A stretch of 64,000 bases of DNA, taken from Sinonovacula constricta. Its lineage: Eukaryota; Mollusca; Bivalvia; Cardiida; Solecurtidae. Every line of letters starts with the position of its first letter. The stretch's first letter is position 1. A program made the position numbers and the translations under genes. The stretch spans positions 14,360,325 through 14,424,324 of the forward strand of contig CM017563.1 of the NCBI GenBank assembly GCA_007844125.1, written 5' to 3'. Shown here in pieces: positions 23,626 to 33,979 of the stretch. The notes under the pieces were generated by a model. It was not told where the DNA came from. It saw only the letters and a list, made by a program, of their open reading frames with translations, and made no database searches.

Positions 23626-23880
23626 TTATAATAAGCTGTTGTTGTGAAGCTCCTCTGATGTCATACACTGAGCTTGACTAATGCCGCTTACATGTTTAGA
23701 AACATATCCTTCAGTGATTTTGTTTAATTTTGTAGAATTCTCTAGTAACAGTGATACATTTTTTCTAGATTTTGTTGAAGTTATATGAACCAAAATATGT
23801 TGCATCTCCTGGATTTGTGATTTTTGATCCCAGGCAATTTCTTCACAGAATTGGATATGATTTTGTCGTAAGCCTGAACA
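23626..23880 (-). CDS. Candidate terminal coding exon on the minus strand, product unknown
   Basis: On the minus strand a pyrimidine-rich stretch and ATGCAG precede position 23880, giving a plausible acceptor at a codon boundary. The frame then runs 84 codons to TAA (23628-23626). The peptide is of normal composition and looks helical and polar (FCEEIAWDQKSQIQEMQHIL, later ENSTKLNKITEGYVSKHVSG). An in-frame ATG four bases upstream of the exon start could instead begin a small protein. A donor-like GTAAGC inside the frame (after SKH) offers another end. No domain is recognised and no linked exons were found. Confidence 0.3.
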   Translation of the reverse strand, partial: CSGLRQNHIQFCEEIAWDQKSQIQEMQHILVHITSTKSRKNVSLLLENSTKLNKITEGYVSKHVSGISQAQCMTSEELHNNSLL

Positions 23881-23889
23881 CTGCATTTT

Positions 23890-25255
23890 GTGGGCAATAA
23901 AAGGCAGATAAAAATGTCTATCAACTCGCTTGTCAGGCTTTTGCTCAATGAGTACACGTAATCTTAAAATTTTGTAAAGAAAAATACCTTATTTCATGCA
24001 GAAATGCATTGTGTGAGAAAACAACACTGGCCTTTTTTATGCGTGAGGTATATCTTTTTGTTCATTCTCCAGGTCCGGAAGATAATAAAGTATGAATATC
24101 AGTATCACGGACATAAAGAGGTGCAGTGTGCAAGGATATTTTCCTTTTTCGTGAAATTGCTTTTTGTTGTTCATTTTTCTTATTTGAAAGAAAACATAAA
24201 TGAGGAAATATGTACCTTAAGATATGCATAAGAATAGGTACAGACATTATAGCCCAAGCTTCTGTAATGTCTTAATTATCTCCTATTATTTATCAATCTT
24301 GACTGAGTATTACTTTTGGCACTGTTACATGATTTGTTTGAAACTTAGAATAAAATTAATATTTGTTTTTATTGCTCATGTGAGTTATGTCCCTTTGTTT
24401 ACATTCACTTCTCAATTAACTGTCCATCTTGTGACACAAAGAGGCTTGGTGAAGACAACCTTTGGTCATAATAGTCACAGACAATTATGTACTGACCTGC
24501 TCATGGTCAGATATATGCACAATTGTTCTATGAAGAAAAGAGAGTTTTTCGGCTCTGTGTAACCATATGTGTCAGTTTTGTTGTACCACTTAGGTTAAAG
24601 TTTTGCATGTAAATACAATCAAGCTTGTATCTAAATAACCAGTTCATAGATTGGAATGAAATTAAATATAAATATGTCTTCCTGTTGGTCTGATATAATA
24701 AAGTTTGACAGTTACATGTTGGATTTTGTGAGAAATATAGCCTTGGTAGGACTTAAAAAGATTTGTTGCACACAAAATACAGGTTAAAGTTTTGTGGTAA
24801 AGTACTTGAATAGTTGAGAGGGCTCTCTTCAGACAGCTGTTGTTTCATTTTGGTGTAAAGTCATCTCTAATGTTAGGTTGTAACAGTATTTATTGGCAAT
24901 AACTGTAGTCTGGAAGTAAAAGTCTGACATTCAGACATGTTCTGTTTTAATTTGTATATATAGCACATTATAGGGAATGTTAGGAAATTTACATACATGT
25001 TAATACTGGTACATTGCTTGTTTTTAATTGAAACATGTGTGTATTTCATTTGATTCATGGTATAATTACACATCAACATCTGTGATAAGCCTTCATAAAT
25101 AGCTTGAGTGGGAGATGATATATCCATATTCATTATATTGTCAAAACAATGTTACTTGTCAAAATTGGCTTTAATAAAGTAATATGTTAATTAATATCTA
25201 AAATATGTTTTTAATGTCTAATTTCATCATATCTGGAAGATTGCTTATTACAAAA
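23890..25255. other. No confident gene; a possible splice acceptor near 24072
   Basis: TTTTTGTTCATTCTCCAG followed by an open stretch (VRKIIKYEYQYHGHKEVQCA) at 24073-24132 on the plus strand resembles a short exon, but no donor is evident. The remainder is AT-rich with no recognisable element. Confidence 0.3.
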
Positions 25256-25261
25256 TTGCCA

Positions 25262-25320
25262 GGCTAAAGATAACTGCTGGAAGTAGTTTGATCAGGATCT
25301 ACACTATTTGCTGAAGAGGT
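25262..25320. repeat. PAL right half
   Basis: AGGCTAAAGATAACTGCTGG, AGTTTGATCAGGATCTACAC and TATTTGCTGAAG. Confidence 0.6.
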
Positions 25321-25370
25321 TCAAGTGCTGTATCTTGTTACCTTTGTTGTAAATAAATAAGATTTTGTAG

Positions 25371-25603
25371 GGGGCAACCGTGGTTTAGTCGCCGATTTGC
25401 AACTCCTCTGACTGCTTAGCCTCCCACTGGGTGGTTTCGATTCCTGTTCTGAGCGATGGACTTATTGTGGGAAGGTCTTCCAGCTGACCTGCGGTGCGCC
25501 AGTGGTTCTATCCAGACATTTGTCCGGGGGTCTTCCTCCACCAAAATAGCTGGACGTCACTATAATGATCATAATTGTGCTTTGATATATCTCCCAAACA
25601 AAC
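25371..25603 (+). mobile_element. SINE-B with perfect 14-bp target-site duplication
   Basis: A full element from GGGGCAACCGTGG to an AAACAAAC tail, with GACTGCTTAGCCTCCCACTG, B box GGTTTCGATTCC, GGGAAGGTCTTCCAGCTGAC and GGGGGTCTTCCTCCACC. ATAAGATTTTGTAG flanks it on both sides (25357-25370 and 25604-25617). This fixes the element ends at 233 bp. Confidence 0.9.
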
Positions 25604-26054
25604 ATAAGATTTTGTAGTGCTTAAAAATAAATGTAGAAAAAAGTTCTATGACCAACTGGTTCGGTATGTTGTGGTAGAAATATATTTTTGGCTGGTTGAA
25701 AGGTTAAGAGACATTCAGTGTCTTGAACGACATGACAGTCATTTTTGTTCCTCTTTTGATCTGGAGTGGGTCATGCTTAAAATTAGCCAACATCTGTCGT
25801 ACACATTCTTGTGACATTTATTATAAGATGCTGATAGCATCACTTTGTACCATGAGTGGTCTGCCTACATATTTATCAAACAATGGGATTTTTGTAACTC
25901 GGTGCACTTATTTTGATTACCATGCAATTATCTCTTAAGTGTCCTAGCATCATCAAAGTTTACTATTCTTGGTATTTTTGTCGTAATTGTGGCAGCAAGG
26001 GTGAGGTAGACTTGGAACTTTCAACTTCTGAATCCTTGAACATCTTGGTTTGTG

Positions 26055-26275
26055 GGGTGACTGTAGCCGAGTGTTTAGAGTCGTTGACATGTAACCCCCT
26101 TATCACCTCACCACATGGGTTCGAGTCCCGGTTGGGGCAAGGTTTTCCAGCTAAGCTGCTGTTCGCCAGTGATTCTACCCAGATATAACTCTTGGTCTTC
26201 CTCCACCAATAATTAACTGGACATTGACAATATAACCATAAATGTGTTTGTGCAATGGAACAAAAAAACAAAACC
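26055..26275 (+). mobile_element. SINE-B copy
   Basis: GGTGACTGTAGCCGAGTG, B box GGTTCGAGTCCCGG, CTACCCAGATATAACTC, CTTCCTCCACCAATAATT and an A-rich tail. Confidence 0.8.
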
Positions 26276-26400
26276 AGCACCTTGGTTTGAGCCCTGGAAG
26301 GTGTGAAAACTTGTATGTCCAGTTGTCCTCCCATTGATCGCTGGTGCAATTGCTGGTGTCTTCTGCCACCAATAAAAGATCACTTTCATTATTAAACCAT
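26276..26400 (+). mobile_element. SINE-B fragment appended to the previous copy
   Basis: GGTTTGAGCCCTGGAAGG resembles the B-box region and GTCTTCTGCCACCAATAAAA the 3' end. The part between is short and diverged. Confidence 0.35.
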
Positions 26401-26429
26401 TATTCTCTCAGCGTAATGTATGAAAAAAT

Positions 26430-26665
26430 GAAGGAGCTCCCAATGCTGACTCCTAGAGTCACGGACTTGAAACTCCTCTGACTGCTTGCCTCTCATTCCC
26501 TGTGTTCTAGTCTGTGTCAGGTAAAAGAATTAATATGGGAAGGTGGCTGCCACAGTGTGCCGGTGGTTCTACCCAGACAGTTGTCCAGGATCTTCCTCCA
26601 TCAAAATAGCTGGACATTGCTTTATAATAATAATGGCCATGATGTATTTCTAAAACAAATCTAAA
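26430..26665 (+). mobile_element. SINE-B copy, third in a cluster
   Basis: GACTCCTAGAGTCACGGAC, AACTCCTCTGACTGCTTGCC, GGGAAGGTGGCTGCCACAG, CTACCCAGACAGTTGTCC and AGCTGGACATTGC. Confidence 0.75.
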
Positions 26666-26740
26666 AATGCATACAAAAATAGTTCTCTCAGTACTATGTA
26701 TCTAAAAACAAAAGGTCTCTAAGTGCAATCTTAAGAGATA

Positions 26741-26764
26741 TAGATATATATATATATATATAAA
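26741..26764. repeat. (TA)n microsatellite
   Basis: About eleven TA repeats. Confidence 0.9.
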
Positions 26765-26967
26765 ATGATGTGGGTTTTTTCTAAGCAACCTTACATCTTT
26801 TTATTTCTATATTTGTTAATTCTTTTTTTTTTATGACGTGTCATGTGTGCTTGGAAAAGATAATTGTGTGGTATTAGTCTGTTATGCGTCGTGACGGAAA
26901 CTGGTCCTTAATGCTATTTTGTCTCCTCCCATTGTTCTCATAGATTACTAATCATGAATTGATGACA

Positions 26968-27050
26968 CTAAGGTAAATAATGTAGATCCAGATCAGGATT
27001 TTCTATATTTACCACTGTCCGGAAGTGGCTAATCTAGAGCCAAGCTATTT
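26968..27050. repeat. PAL copy
   Basis: AATAATGTAGATCCAGATCA on the left and GTGGCTAATCTAGAGCCAAG then CTATTTCC on the right. Confidence 0.55.
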
Positions 27051-27329
27051 CCTGTCCAGGTTCGTTTCAAGCAGTTTGTATGCTAACTTTTATATGTAGT
27101 TGTTAGAAACAAAACCTCATAATTTTGATTGTGTTGCTGACAAATACAGCAGCTAAGGGTGTAAGTGTCTCAAGCTGTCACTACAGACTAATCATGAAGG
27201 TTTGTGGCTTTGAATTGTTCATTCTTCCTGTCCTCACCATATATGTGAATCTTTCCTCGAGATGCATTCTTTTTCTTATCCTAGTGTCAAATCATCTTTA
27301 ATCAAGTGGAGGTATTGTCATAATGCTGT

Positions 27330-27670
27330 CGTGGGTGTTGGTGTCAAAATTAGTAACTTTTTTTTTGTTAAGAACCATTTCTTAAAACACTGTGAAAAAA
27401 TGCATTTCAAACTTAGTGTATCAAAACAGGAACCCACTTCAAGGCAGGTTACCCTAAAATTAATTTTGACAGAGTTATGCCCCATTAGTGACTGAGAATT
27501 TTCTGTGTTGCTGGTTTTGATTTAGCCCGTTTCTTAAAACCTGTCAAATATATTCATTTCTAACTTGAAATGCTGTTTAACTATCAAAAGCTGAACCCAT
27601 CTTGATAGAGCAGGCAACCCTAAAATTCATTTTGGCTCAGTTATGTCCCTTTTTCTATAAATTTTCCTCT
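27330..27670 (+). repeat. Diverged tandem duplication, about 165-170 bp
   Basis: CATTTCTTAAAACACTGTG...CCCTAAAATTAATTTTG...GAGTTATGCCCC recurs as CGTTTCTTAAAACCTGTC...CCCTAAAATTCATTTTG...CAGTTATGTCCC. The two copies are well aligned but old. Confidence 0.65.
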
Positions 27671-27919
27671 GTTTTTTTACTACGTGGTTTTAATATTCAC
27701 CTCTGTCTTTGTCACACTGGGCAACAATGTTGACTCATTAAGTAGTTACATTTTGTTGGTGTTGCCCATATCTAAATTGTTAGTATTTTAACTGTTTTAT
27801 TGCTTATCATTTTCTCTGATTTATTTTCTTTTCTTTGAGTAAAAGTTTAAGAGTATTGGCTGCAACTTGATTGTTTTTGTTGTTTGACTTATAAAGCTGA
27901 TTCTTATATAAAGGGTGAT

Positions 27920-28440
27920 GATTTTTGCACAGAGTACAAGAGGAAGTGATGGTGAGGAGGAGAAAGATAAATGATGAGGAGAATTATTGATTGGTAATCT
28001 TGATGATGAGGAGGAGGAGGGTAAATTGTTAGGATAAGGATGTGGAGCAAGAAGAAGATGAATTATGAGAGGAGGAGAAAGATAAATCATGTGAAGGGGA
28101 AGATAAATTATAAGGTGGATGATAAGGAGGGGAAGAAAGATAAATTATGAGGATGAGGAGGAAAAAGATAAATGATGGTAATGATTATTGATTGATCATT
28201 AGGATGCAGAGAAGATTGAAAAGAAGGAGGAAGATAAATGATGGTGATAATTATTGATTGATAATTAGGATGCGGAGAAGAATGAAAAGGAGATAGATAA
28301 ATGATGGTGATAATTATTGATTGATAATTAAGATGGGGAGAAGGATGAAAAGAAGGAGGAAGATAAATGATGAGGATGATAATTGATTGATAACTTTAAT
28401 GAGTAGGAGAAGGATGATGATGATGATGATGATATTATGA
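27920..28440 (+). repeat. Purine-rich degenerate tandem repeat
   Basis: Plus-strand AG-rich DNA with a recurring block of about 65 bp (AAGGAGGAAGATAAATGATG, then GATAATTATTGATTGATAAT). It ends in a short GAT run (about 28407-28432). The frames through it are low complexity and not coding. Confidence 0.8.
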
Positions 28441-28885
28441 TGATTTTCTTTATCTGTCACTAATTTTTCTCCATTTAAACCATCATTAAAGTATATGGTA
28501 AACTGTCTTTAAATTATGCCAAAGCTTGCAGATATGTACAGCATACAATCACATTGACGTAAAACTTGACGTTATCTTGTATAATTAAAGTTACCCTCAA
28601 GGGGGGGTAGCAACCTTGAATAGTTTTTATTCCAACCTGACCAGACGTTATAATTGTGTTATGAAATTTGAGTATGATAAGCTGGTGATAATTGGTCAGT
28701 GGTTGATAATAAGTTGATTGAAATAACCTAATTTCTCATTGGGTTATATCACCTGGAGACCTTGAGGTTACTGTTGTTGATGGATTGTTGTGTGAGAAGT
28801 TATGGCCCTTAGCATGCTACATTTAATAATAAGCAAATACTCTTGGTTATTTGTGAACAACTACTTGCAAAGAAGACCAGGCATT

Positions 28886-28972
28886 GTAAAATGCGGCCAA
28901 TACTTCATATCCTGATCAGACGGCTCCCCGTTCTGGGCTCTGTGATTTGTATCTACACTTTTTGCCAGTGCC
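28886..28972. repeat. PAL copy
   Basis: CATATCCTGATCAGACGGCT, CCCCGTTCTGGGCTCTGTGA and ATCTACACTTTTTGCC. Confidence 0.65.
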
Positions 28973-29579
28973 TTATAAATTCAATCTAAGCAGATTAAGG
29001 TATATTTGTATAAATTGGAATTAAAATATCAAATCTGAACACAGTGCAGTTACGCCCCTTTAGTCTAATATCGGGGAATATTCAGGCTAAATCATAATAA
29101 AATATTTGTTATTTAGTTGATATTCATTTAAAATAATAAATCTTGCATAATTTAGGTTTCTTCTGCTAAATATTGCAAATTGTTAAGTGAACTATACAGA
29201 TACCATTTTTACAAGTTTAGTAAAATGTTGTTTCCCAAAATGTTTACTTTGACCACTCATGCAAAATCTGGTATATATCTTTGCCTACCTTAAATTCACT
29301 AGTTTGAGATGAAATTTCCTGTCTTAATTGCATTCTTTAAACTTAGTGAGTATTTAGACTATTAACCAGTACTCATTGTTAATTTATATGAGGCTTTTTT
29401 TAAAGTTTGATTAGCCTTATTCAAAAATATAGTTACATAAAACCAGTTTTCTATAAGGATCGCCAATGCATGAAGTGAAGTCAAGCTCAAATGGTTTGCT
29501 ACATAATTGTAACACAGTGCTGACGGTTGCTATTGCTGCATGTTTTCCTGTTTATGTTGGGGGTAGGGGTGCTTTGTGG

Positions 29580-29685
29580 GCAAGATGATGTAGAAGGTTA
29601 TGAATGGAGATGATTTGGAAGGTTGCAAAGTGGGGATGATTTAGAAGGTTATGAATGGAGATGATTTAGAAGGTTGTGAAGCGAT
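29580..29685 (+). repeat. About 30-bp tandem repeat, three to four units
   Basis: GAAGGTTATGAATGGAGATG and ATTTAGAAGGTTGTGAA forms alternate. Confidence 0.7.
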
Positions 29686-29884
29686 ACATTCTGTACATCA
29701 TAGGTCACAATACCTTTCAGATGACAATAACCTCCATCACAGTGAAGGAAAAGAAAACAACCAGAATTGGATGAACTTGATGTATTTGAATGCTTGTTTG
29801 TAAACATCTAAAAAAAAATTTGAATGAACCTTTATGGTGCATCATGAGTCATTTAGACAGCCAGGTAAACATGGTCTGCACCTG

Positions 29885-29965
29885 TCTAGTTTGCATATTT
29901 AAAGCCCCTCTTCAGGTTAGTAATTTGCATATTTAAATCTCCTGCTGATCATTAATTTGCATAAA
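29885..29965. promoter_or_regulatory. Cluster of three octamer-like TTTGCAT sites
   Basis: TTTGCAT occurs at 29890, 29934 and 29956 within 75 bp, each in an AT-rich context (for example TTTGCATATTTAAA twice). This resembles a cluster of POU/Oct octamer sites. It may equally be a degenerate tandem repeat. Confidence 0.25.
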
Positions 29966-30534
29966 TTAAAAATCAGTCTGTCATTATAAAGGTAGTTGTC
30001 GTTATAAAGGAAGTTAAATATCAGCTGATGACATTTCAACTGTCTGCTTCTATAAGCTTGAGTTTATTTTTGTATGTCTTGTCTCTAAGTTTCCTCCTTC
30101 TTATGCTATTTTCTAATGAGTCATAATTACATTGATGAAGGCTATCTTAGTCCTGTTACAGCTAAGCAATGTTATAAAAACACTCACTTATTTTTGTGTT
30201 TATATTTATGTATCAAAATAAATTATATTGTTATCATTATTTTGAATCTTGAAAACCTGATAAACATTATAATATGTCAGAAGCAATATTGTTTTTAGTG
30301 TTCATAAAATTTGTGAAAGGTTATTTTTTAGGTTATTTTATGTTAAATGTGCCCAACTCTGATTGCATTTATTGCAATATATGGTGCCACATTCTTTCCA
30401 TACAACTTTTTGATTATAAATTAAATACACATTTTACTTGTAGAAAGTATTTGTGGAAATATGACTGATTAAATTAGAAAGGAAACATTTTTTTACTGCA
30501 TGTCCAGGTGTGTAAGTGTTTGATAGCAAAGAGT

Positions 30535-30850
30535 TGGGCTACTGGGCTGTAAGTCTAATCTGATTGGGTGGTTCCAAGGTGACTGCAAAGTCATGTTACT
30601 CCTCCTGTAATGCATTTCAATGTCACATGACTCCATGGGCTTGCATTGTAAGGCTACTTCTGATTGGCTGGTTCGAAGTTTGCTTAACGATCACATGCAT
30701 CCAGCAATGTTCATATGACTTGTACTATAATGCATTTAAATGACACATTATGTTAAGGGGATATAAGGCTTCTTTTGATTGGCTGGTTCCAAGGTGATTT
30801 CAAGGTCATATGACTCGACCCAGTTTAATGTCACCTGGTTCTATAAGAAT
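30535..30850 (+). repeat. Three-copy tandem repeat, about 115-125 bp
   Basis: Each copy has TCTGATTGGCTGGTTC or a variant, then a (C)AAGGTCATATGACT-like segment and TAATGCATTT-AATG. The ATTGG in each unit is an inverted CCAAT by chance or by function; nothing else points to a promoter. Confidence 0.6.
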
Positions 30851-31624
30851 GCATGCAGTTTGCCTATTAGGCAAGGCCATGGCCTTGAGGAGACGTTGAT
30901 CTTGAAGTTGATGTGAAAGTAGATGTTCTTGTTTTCCTTGACTATTTGTTGAGTCATATTCCTATTTAAAAAAAAAAATCAGACATAATATTATGATTAA
31001 AGCTGAAGTCTCAAGTGGTCAGATGACAAATGACTCAGGATTATACATTTATGTTAGTAACCCTGACCGGAAAATGAAAATAAATGTACTAAGATGACGT
31101 GAGAAAGAATAGGTCGAGTTAAAACACAATTACTGGTTTTTGTTTTCTTCCTAACCTTGAAATGAAAATTTAATCAATGCTTATGGCTGCAGAATTGTGC
31201 AGTGTGGTAACAAAGCAAATAAAATCAATTTGATGGGATGTAAGAGGTGTTCACAATTTTCTCTATTCATACAGATAATGATTCAGCTGCAAAGTTAATT
31301 AAAGCCTACCCTTACATAACTCTTCTTAAAGCCATATTGATTCTTTCATTCCTTTCTAAGAATTATTTAATACAGAAATGGGTAGAAATAGGGGCTTTTA
31401 AAAGTGTGTACGAAGAATGGTGACCAAAGATTATTAGGTTTTGGTGGTACATTTGCTAAGATCTGGAGCTATTGTTACTTTTAACAGTGCAAAAATGATC
31501 TTTTCTTAGGGATTTATGTGAGAAAACTTCTTCCGATTACCCACATTTATTTAGTAAAGCTGATTCAGTGGTTATTTTAATAATAATTATTAAACATAGT
31601 TATGTAACACTCAGTGTTGTATTG

Positions 31625-31835
31625 AGGGCACCCATGGCCAACTTGAAACTCCTTAGCCCCTCGCCGTTTAGACGTTAATACCAGTCTGGGCGAGAATTTT
31701 CCCATGAGGAGATTTTCCAGCTGACCAGTGTGTGGCACTGTTCTTCCCAGATAAATGTCCACCTTTCTTCCTCCACCAATAATCAGCTGGATGTCACCTT
31801 TTTGACTATAATTTTGTCAGTTTAACAAAAAAACA
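31625..31835 (+). mobile_element. SINE-B copy with decayed B box
   Basis: GAGGGCACCCATGGCC, AACTCCTTAGCCCCTCGCCG, GAGATTTTCCAGCTGACC, CTTCCTCCACCAATAATCAG and tail AACAAAAAAACAAAACC. Confidence 0.75.
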
Positions 31836-31859
31836 AAACCACAACTTATTATTATATAG

Positions 31860-32155
31860 TTTAAAGGTGGTGTCTGACAGTTTTGACCAGATTCTTTTCT
31901 CTACAAAATGCTGATTATTGATGTCCTAAATCTATTTGCAAAGTGAAGCATAACATCATTACAAATATGTATTTCCTATTTAACTAAGAAAACCAACGTA
32001 ACTTTGTATAATCTTTCGGGTAATCTGCTGTAACGTCGATATATATTTTTAGTAGAAATCACATTCATGCTTATTTATAGTTTTAGGAAGAATGTGCATG
32101 TAGAGTGTTTCATTTCACGATTTCTACTTACCACACTTGCTAATAACCATATTTA
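31860..32155 (+). repeat. Dispersed ~300-bp repeat (R300), copy 1
   Basis: It begins TTAAAGGTGGTGTCTGACAG and contains TAACTAAGAAAACC and TTATTTATAGTTTTAGGAAG. It shares order and motifs with 46780-47065 and 54261-54625. Confidence 0.65.
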
Positions 32156-32221
32156 ATTCTTGGTCCCTTTAATCTGCCTACAACTTCATGCAAAGGGAAC
32201 TAAGCATTTTTCCTAGAGACT

Positions 32222-33335
32222 TCATAGCAAATAGTTCTGGCCTGTTGGGATGTTTACTATTTGACTAAACCTGGTCAGGGAGCTGGCCTGTTGGGATGTT
32301 TACTATTTGCCTAAACCTGGTCAGGGAGCTGGCCTGTTGGGATGTTTACTATTTGCCTAAACCTGGTCAGGGAGCTGGCCTGTTGGGATGTTTACTATTT
32401 GCCTTAACCTGGTCAGGGAGCTGGCCTGTTGGGATGTTTACTATTTGCCTAAACCTGGTCAGGGAGCTGGCCTGTTGGGATGTTTGCTATTTGCCTAAAC
32501 CTGGTCAGGGAGCTGGCCTGTTGGGATGTTTACTATTTGCCTAAACCTGGTCAGGGAGCTGGCCTGTTGGGTTGTTTACTTTTTGCCTAAACCTGGTCAG
32601 GGAGCTGGCCTGTTGGGATGTTTGCTATTTGCCTAAACCTGGTCAGGGAGCTGGCCTGTTGGGATGTTTACTATTTGCCTTAACCTGGTCAGGGAGCTTG
32701 CCTGTTGGGATGTTTGCTATTTGCCTAAACCTGGTCGGGGAGCTGACCTGTTGGGATGTTTACTAGTTGCCTAAATCTGGTCAGGGAGCTGGCCTGTTGG
32801 GATGTTTACTATTTGCCTAAACCTGGTCGGGAGCTGGCCTGTTGGAATGTTTGCTATTTGCCTTAACCTGGTCAGGGAGCTGGCCTGTTGGGATGTTTAC
32901 TATTTGCCTAAACCTGGTCGGGGAGCTGGCCTGTTGGGATGTTTGCTATTTGCCTAAACCTGGTTGGGGAGCTGACCTGTTGGGATGTTTACTAGTTGCC
33001 TAAATCTGGTCAGGGATCTGGCCTGTTAGGTTGTTTACTTTTTGCCTAAACCTGGTCAGGGAGCTGGCCTGTTGGGATGTTTACTATTTGCCTAAACCTG
33101 GTTGGGGAGCTAACCTGTTGGGATGTTTACTAGTTGCCTAAACCTGGTTGGGGAGCTGGCCTGTTGGGATGTTTACTATTTGCCTAAACCTGGTCAAGGA
33201 GCTGGCCTGTTAGGTTGTTTACTTTTTGCCTAAACCTGGTCAGGGAGCTGGCCTGTTGGGATGTTTGCTATTTGCCTAAACCTGGTCGGGGAGCTGACCT
33301 GTTCGGATGTTTACTATTTGCCTAAACCTGGTCAG
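32222..33335. repeat. 46-bp minisatellite grown from a PAL element, about 24 copies
   Basis: A PAL left arm TCATAGCAAATAGTTCTGG (32222-32240) runs directly into units of GGCCTGTTGGGATGTTTACT, ATTTGCCTAAACCTGGTCAG and GGAGCT. Each unit holds a PAL right arm (ACTATTTGCCTAAA) plus centre. The open frames across it are not genes. Confidence 0.92.
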
Positions 33336-33684
33336 TTTGTACGTAGCAGGCCAGGAATTCATTCAGTTGTCTGACTCTTCCACATATCTGCTTAGAATTA
33401 AGTACAACAGTGCCGAGGTAATTAGCAAACCTTCTTGTTAATAATTGAGAATGAATCTATCCTTGGACAGGCTAGGATGGAATTAATGGTGATTCGCTGT
33501 TGTTTTCTTTTAATGATGCAAGACAAAGGCTAAGGTCCCCAGGGGACTGGAAGGTATCTGGTAAGATTCCACAGGTAAGCGGCAGATGACCTTGAGATAG
33601 AACCTGAGAGAGAAGTACATCCCTCATACACTTCTGAATGCTAACTCTTTCATCATGTTGCCATTCAAAGCTTTCCAGACATAT

Positions 33685-33765
33685 TGCTAAAGACTCTGTA
33701 GCAAAGAATTAAGAACCTGATCAGACAACAGGTTGATCCGGAACTAAGCTGTTTGCCTAAATATA
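33685..33765. repeat. PAL copy between two PAL-derived arrays
   Basis: CTCTGTAGCAAAGAATTAAG, AACCTGATCAGACAACAGGT and AGCTGTTTGCCTAAAT. Confidence 0.65.
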
Positions 33766-33979
33766 TAAATATGCCTAAATCGTTTAGATATGTGCTATAA
33801 ACCTGTGTTAAACACTATCATACAAAATACTATCATTGCAATATGAAACATATTCTTTATTATTCACTTATGTAAAGTGTCTTGAATCTTTTTAATTAAA
33901 ACGACATTGAAATCTAGCCATTAAGGTAAAGTTTCATTGTTAACTTATAAGCTGCTATGCATGAAGAGATCAGACTACA

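Noticed and set aside
25963..26372. Minus-strand frames of 65 and 128 codons
   Set aside because: They overlap two SINE-B elements on the opposite strand and read their complement.
27821..28090. An 89-codon minus-strand frame rich in S, L and P
   Set aside because: It is a shadow of the purine-rich degenerate repeat.
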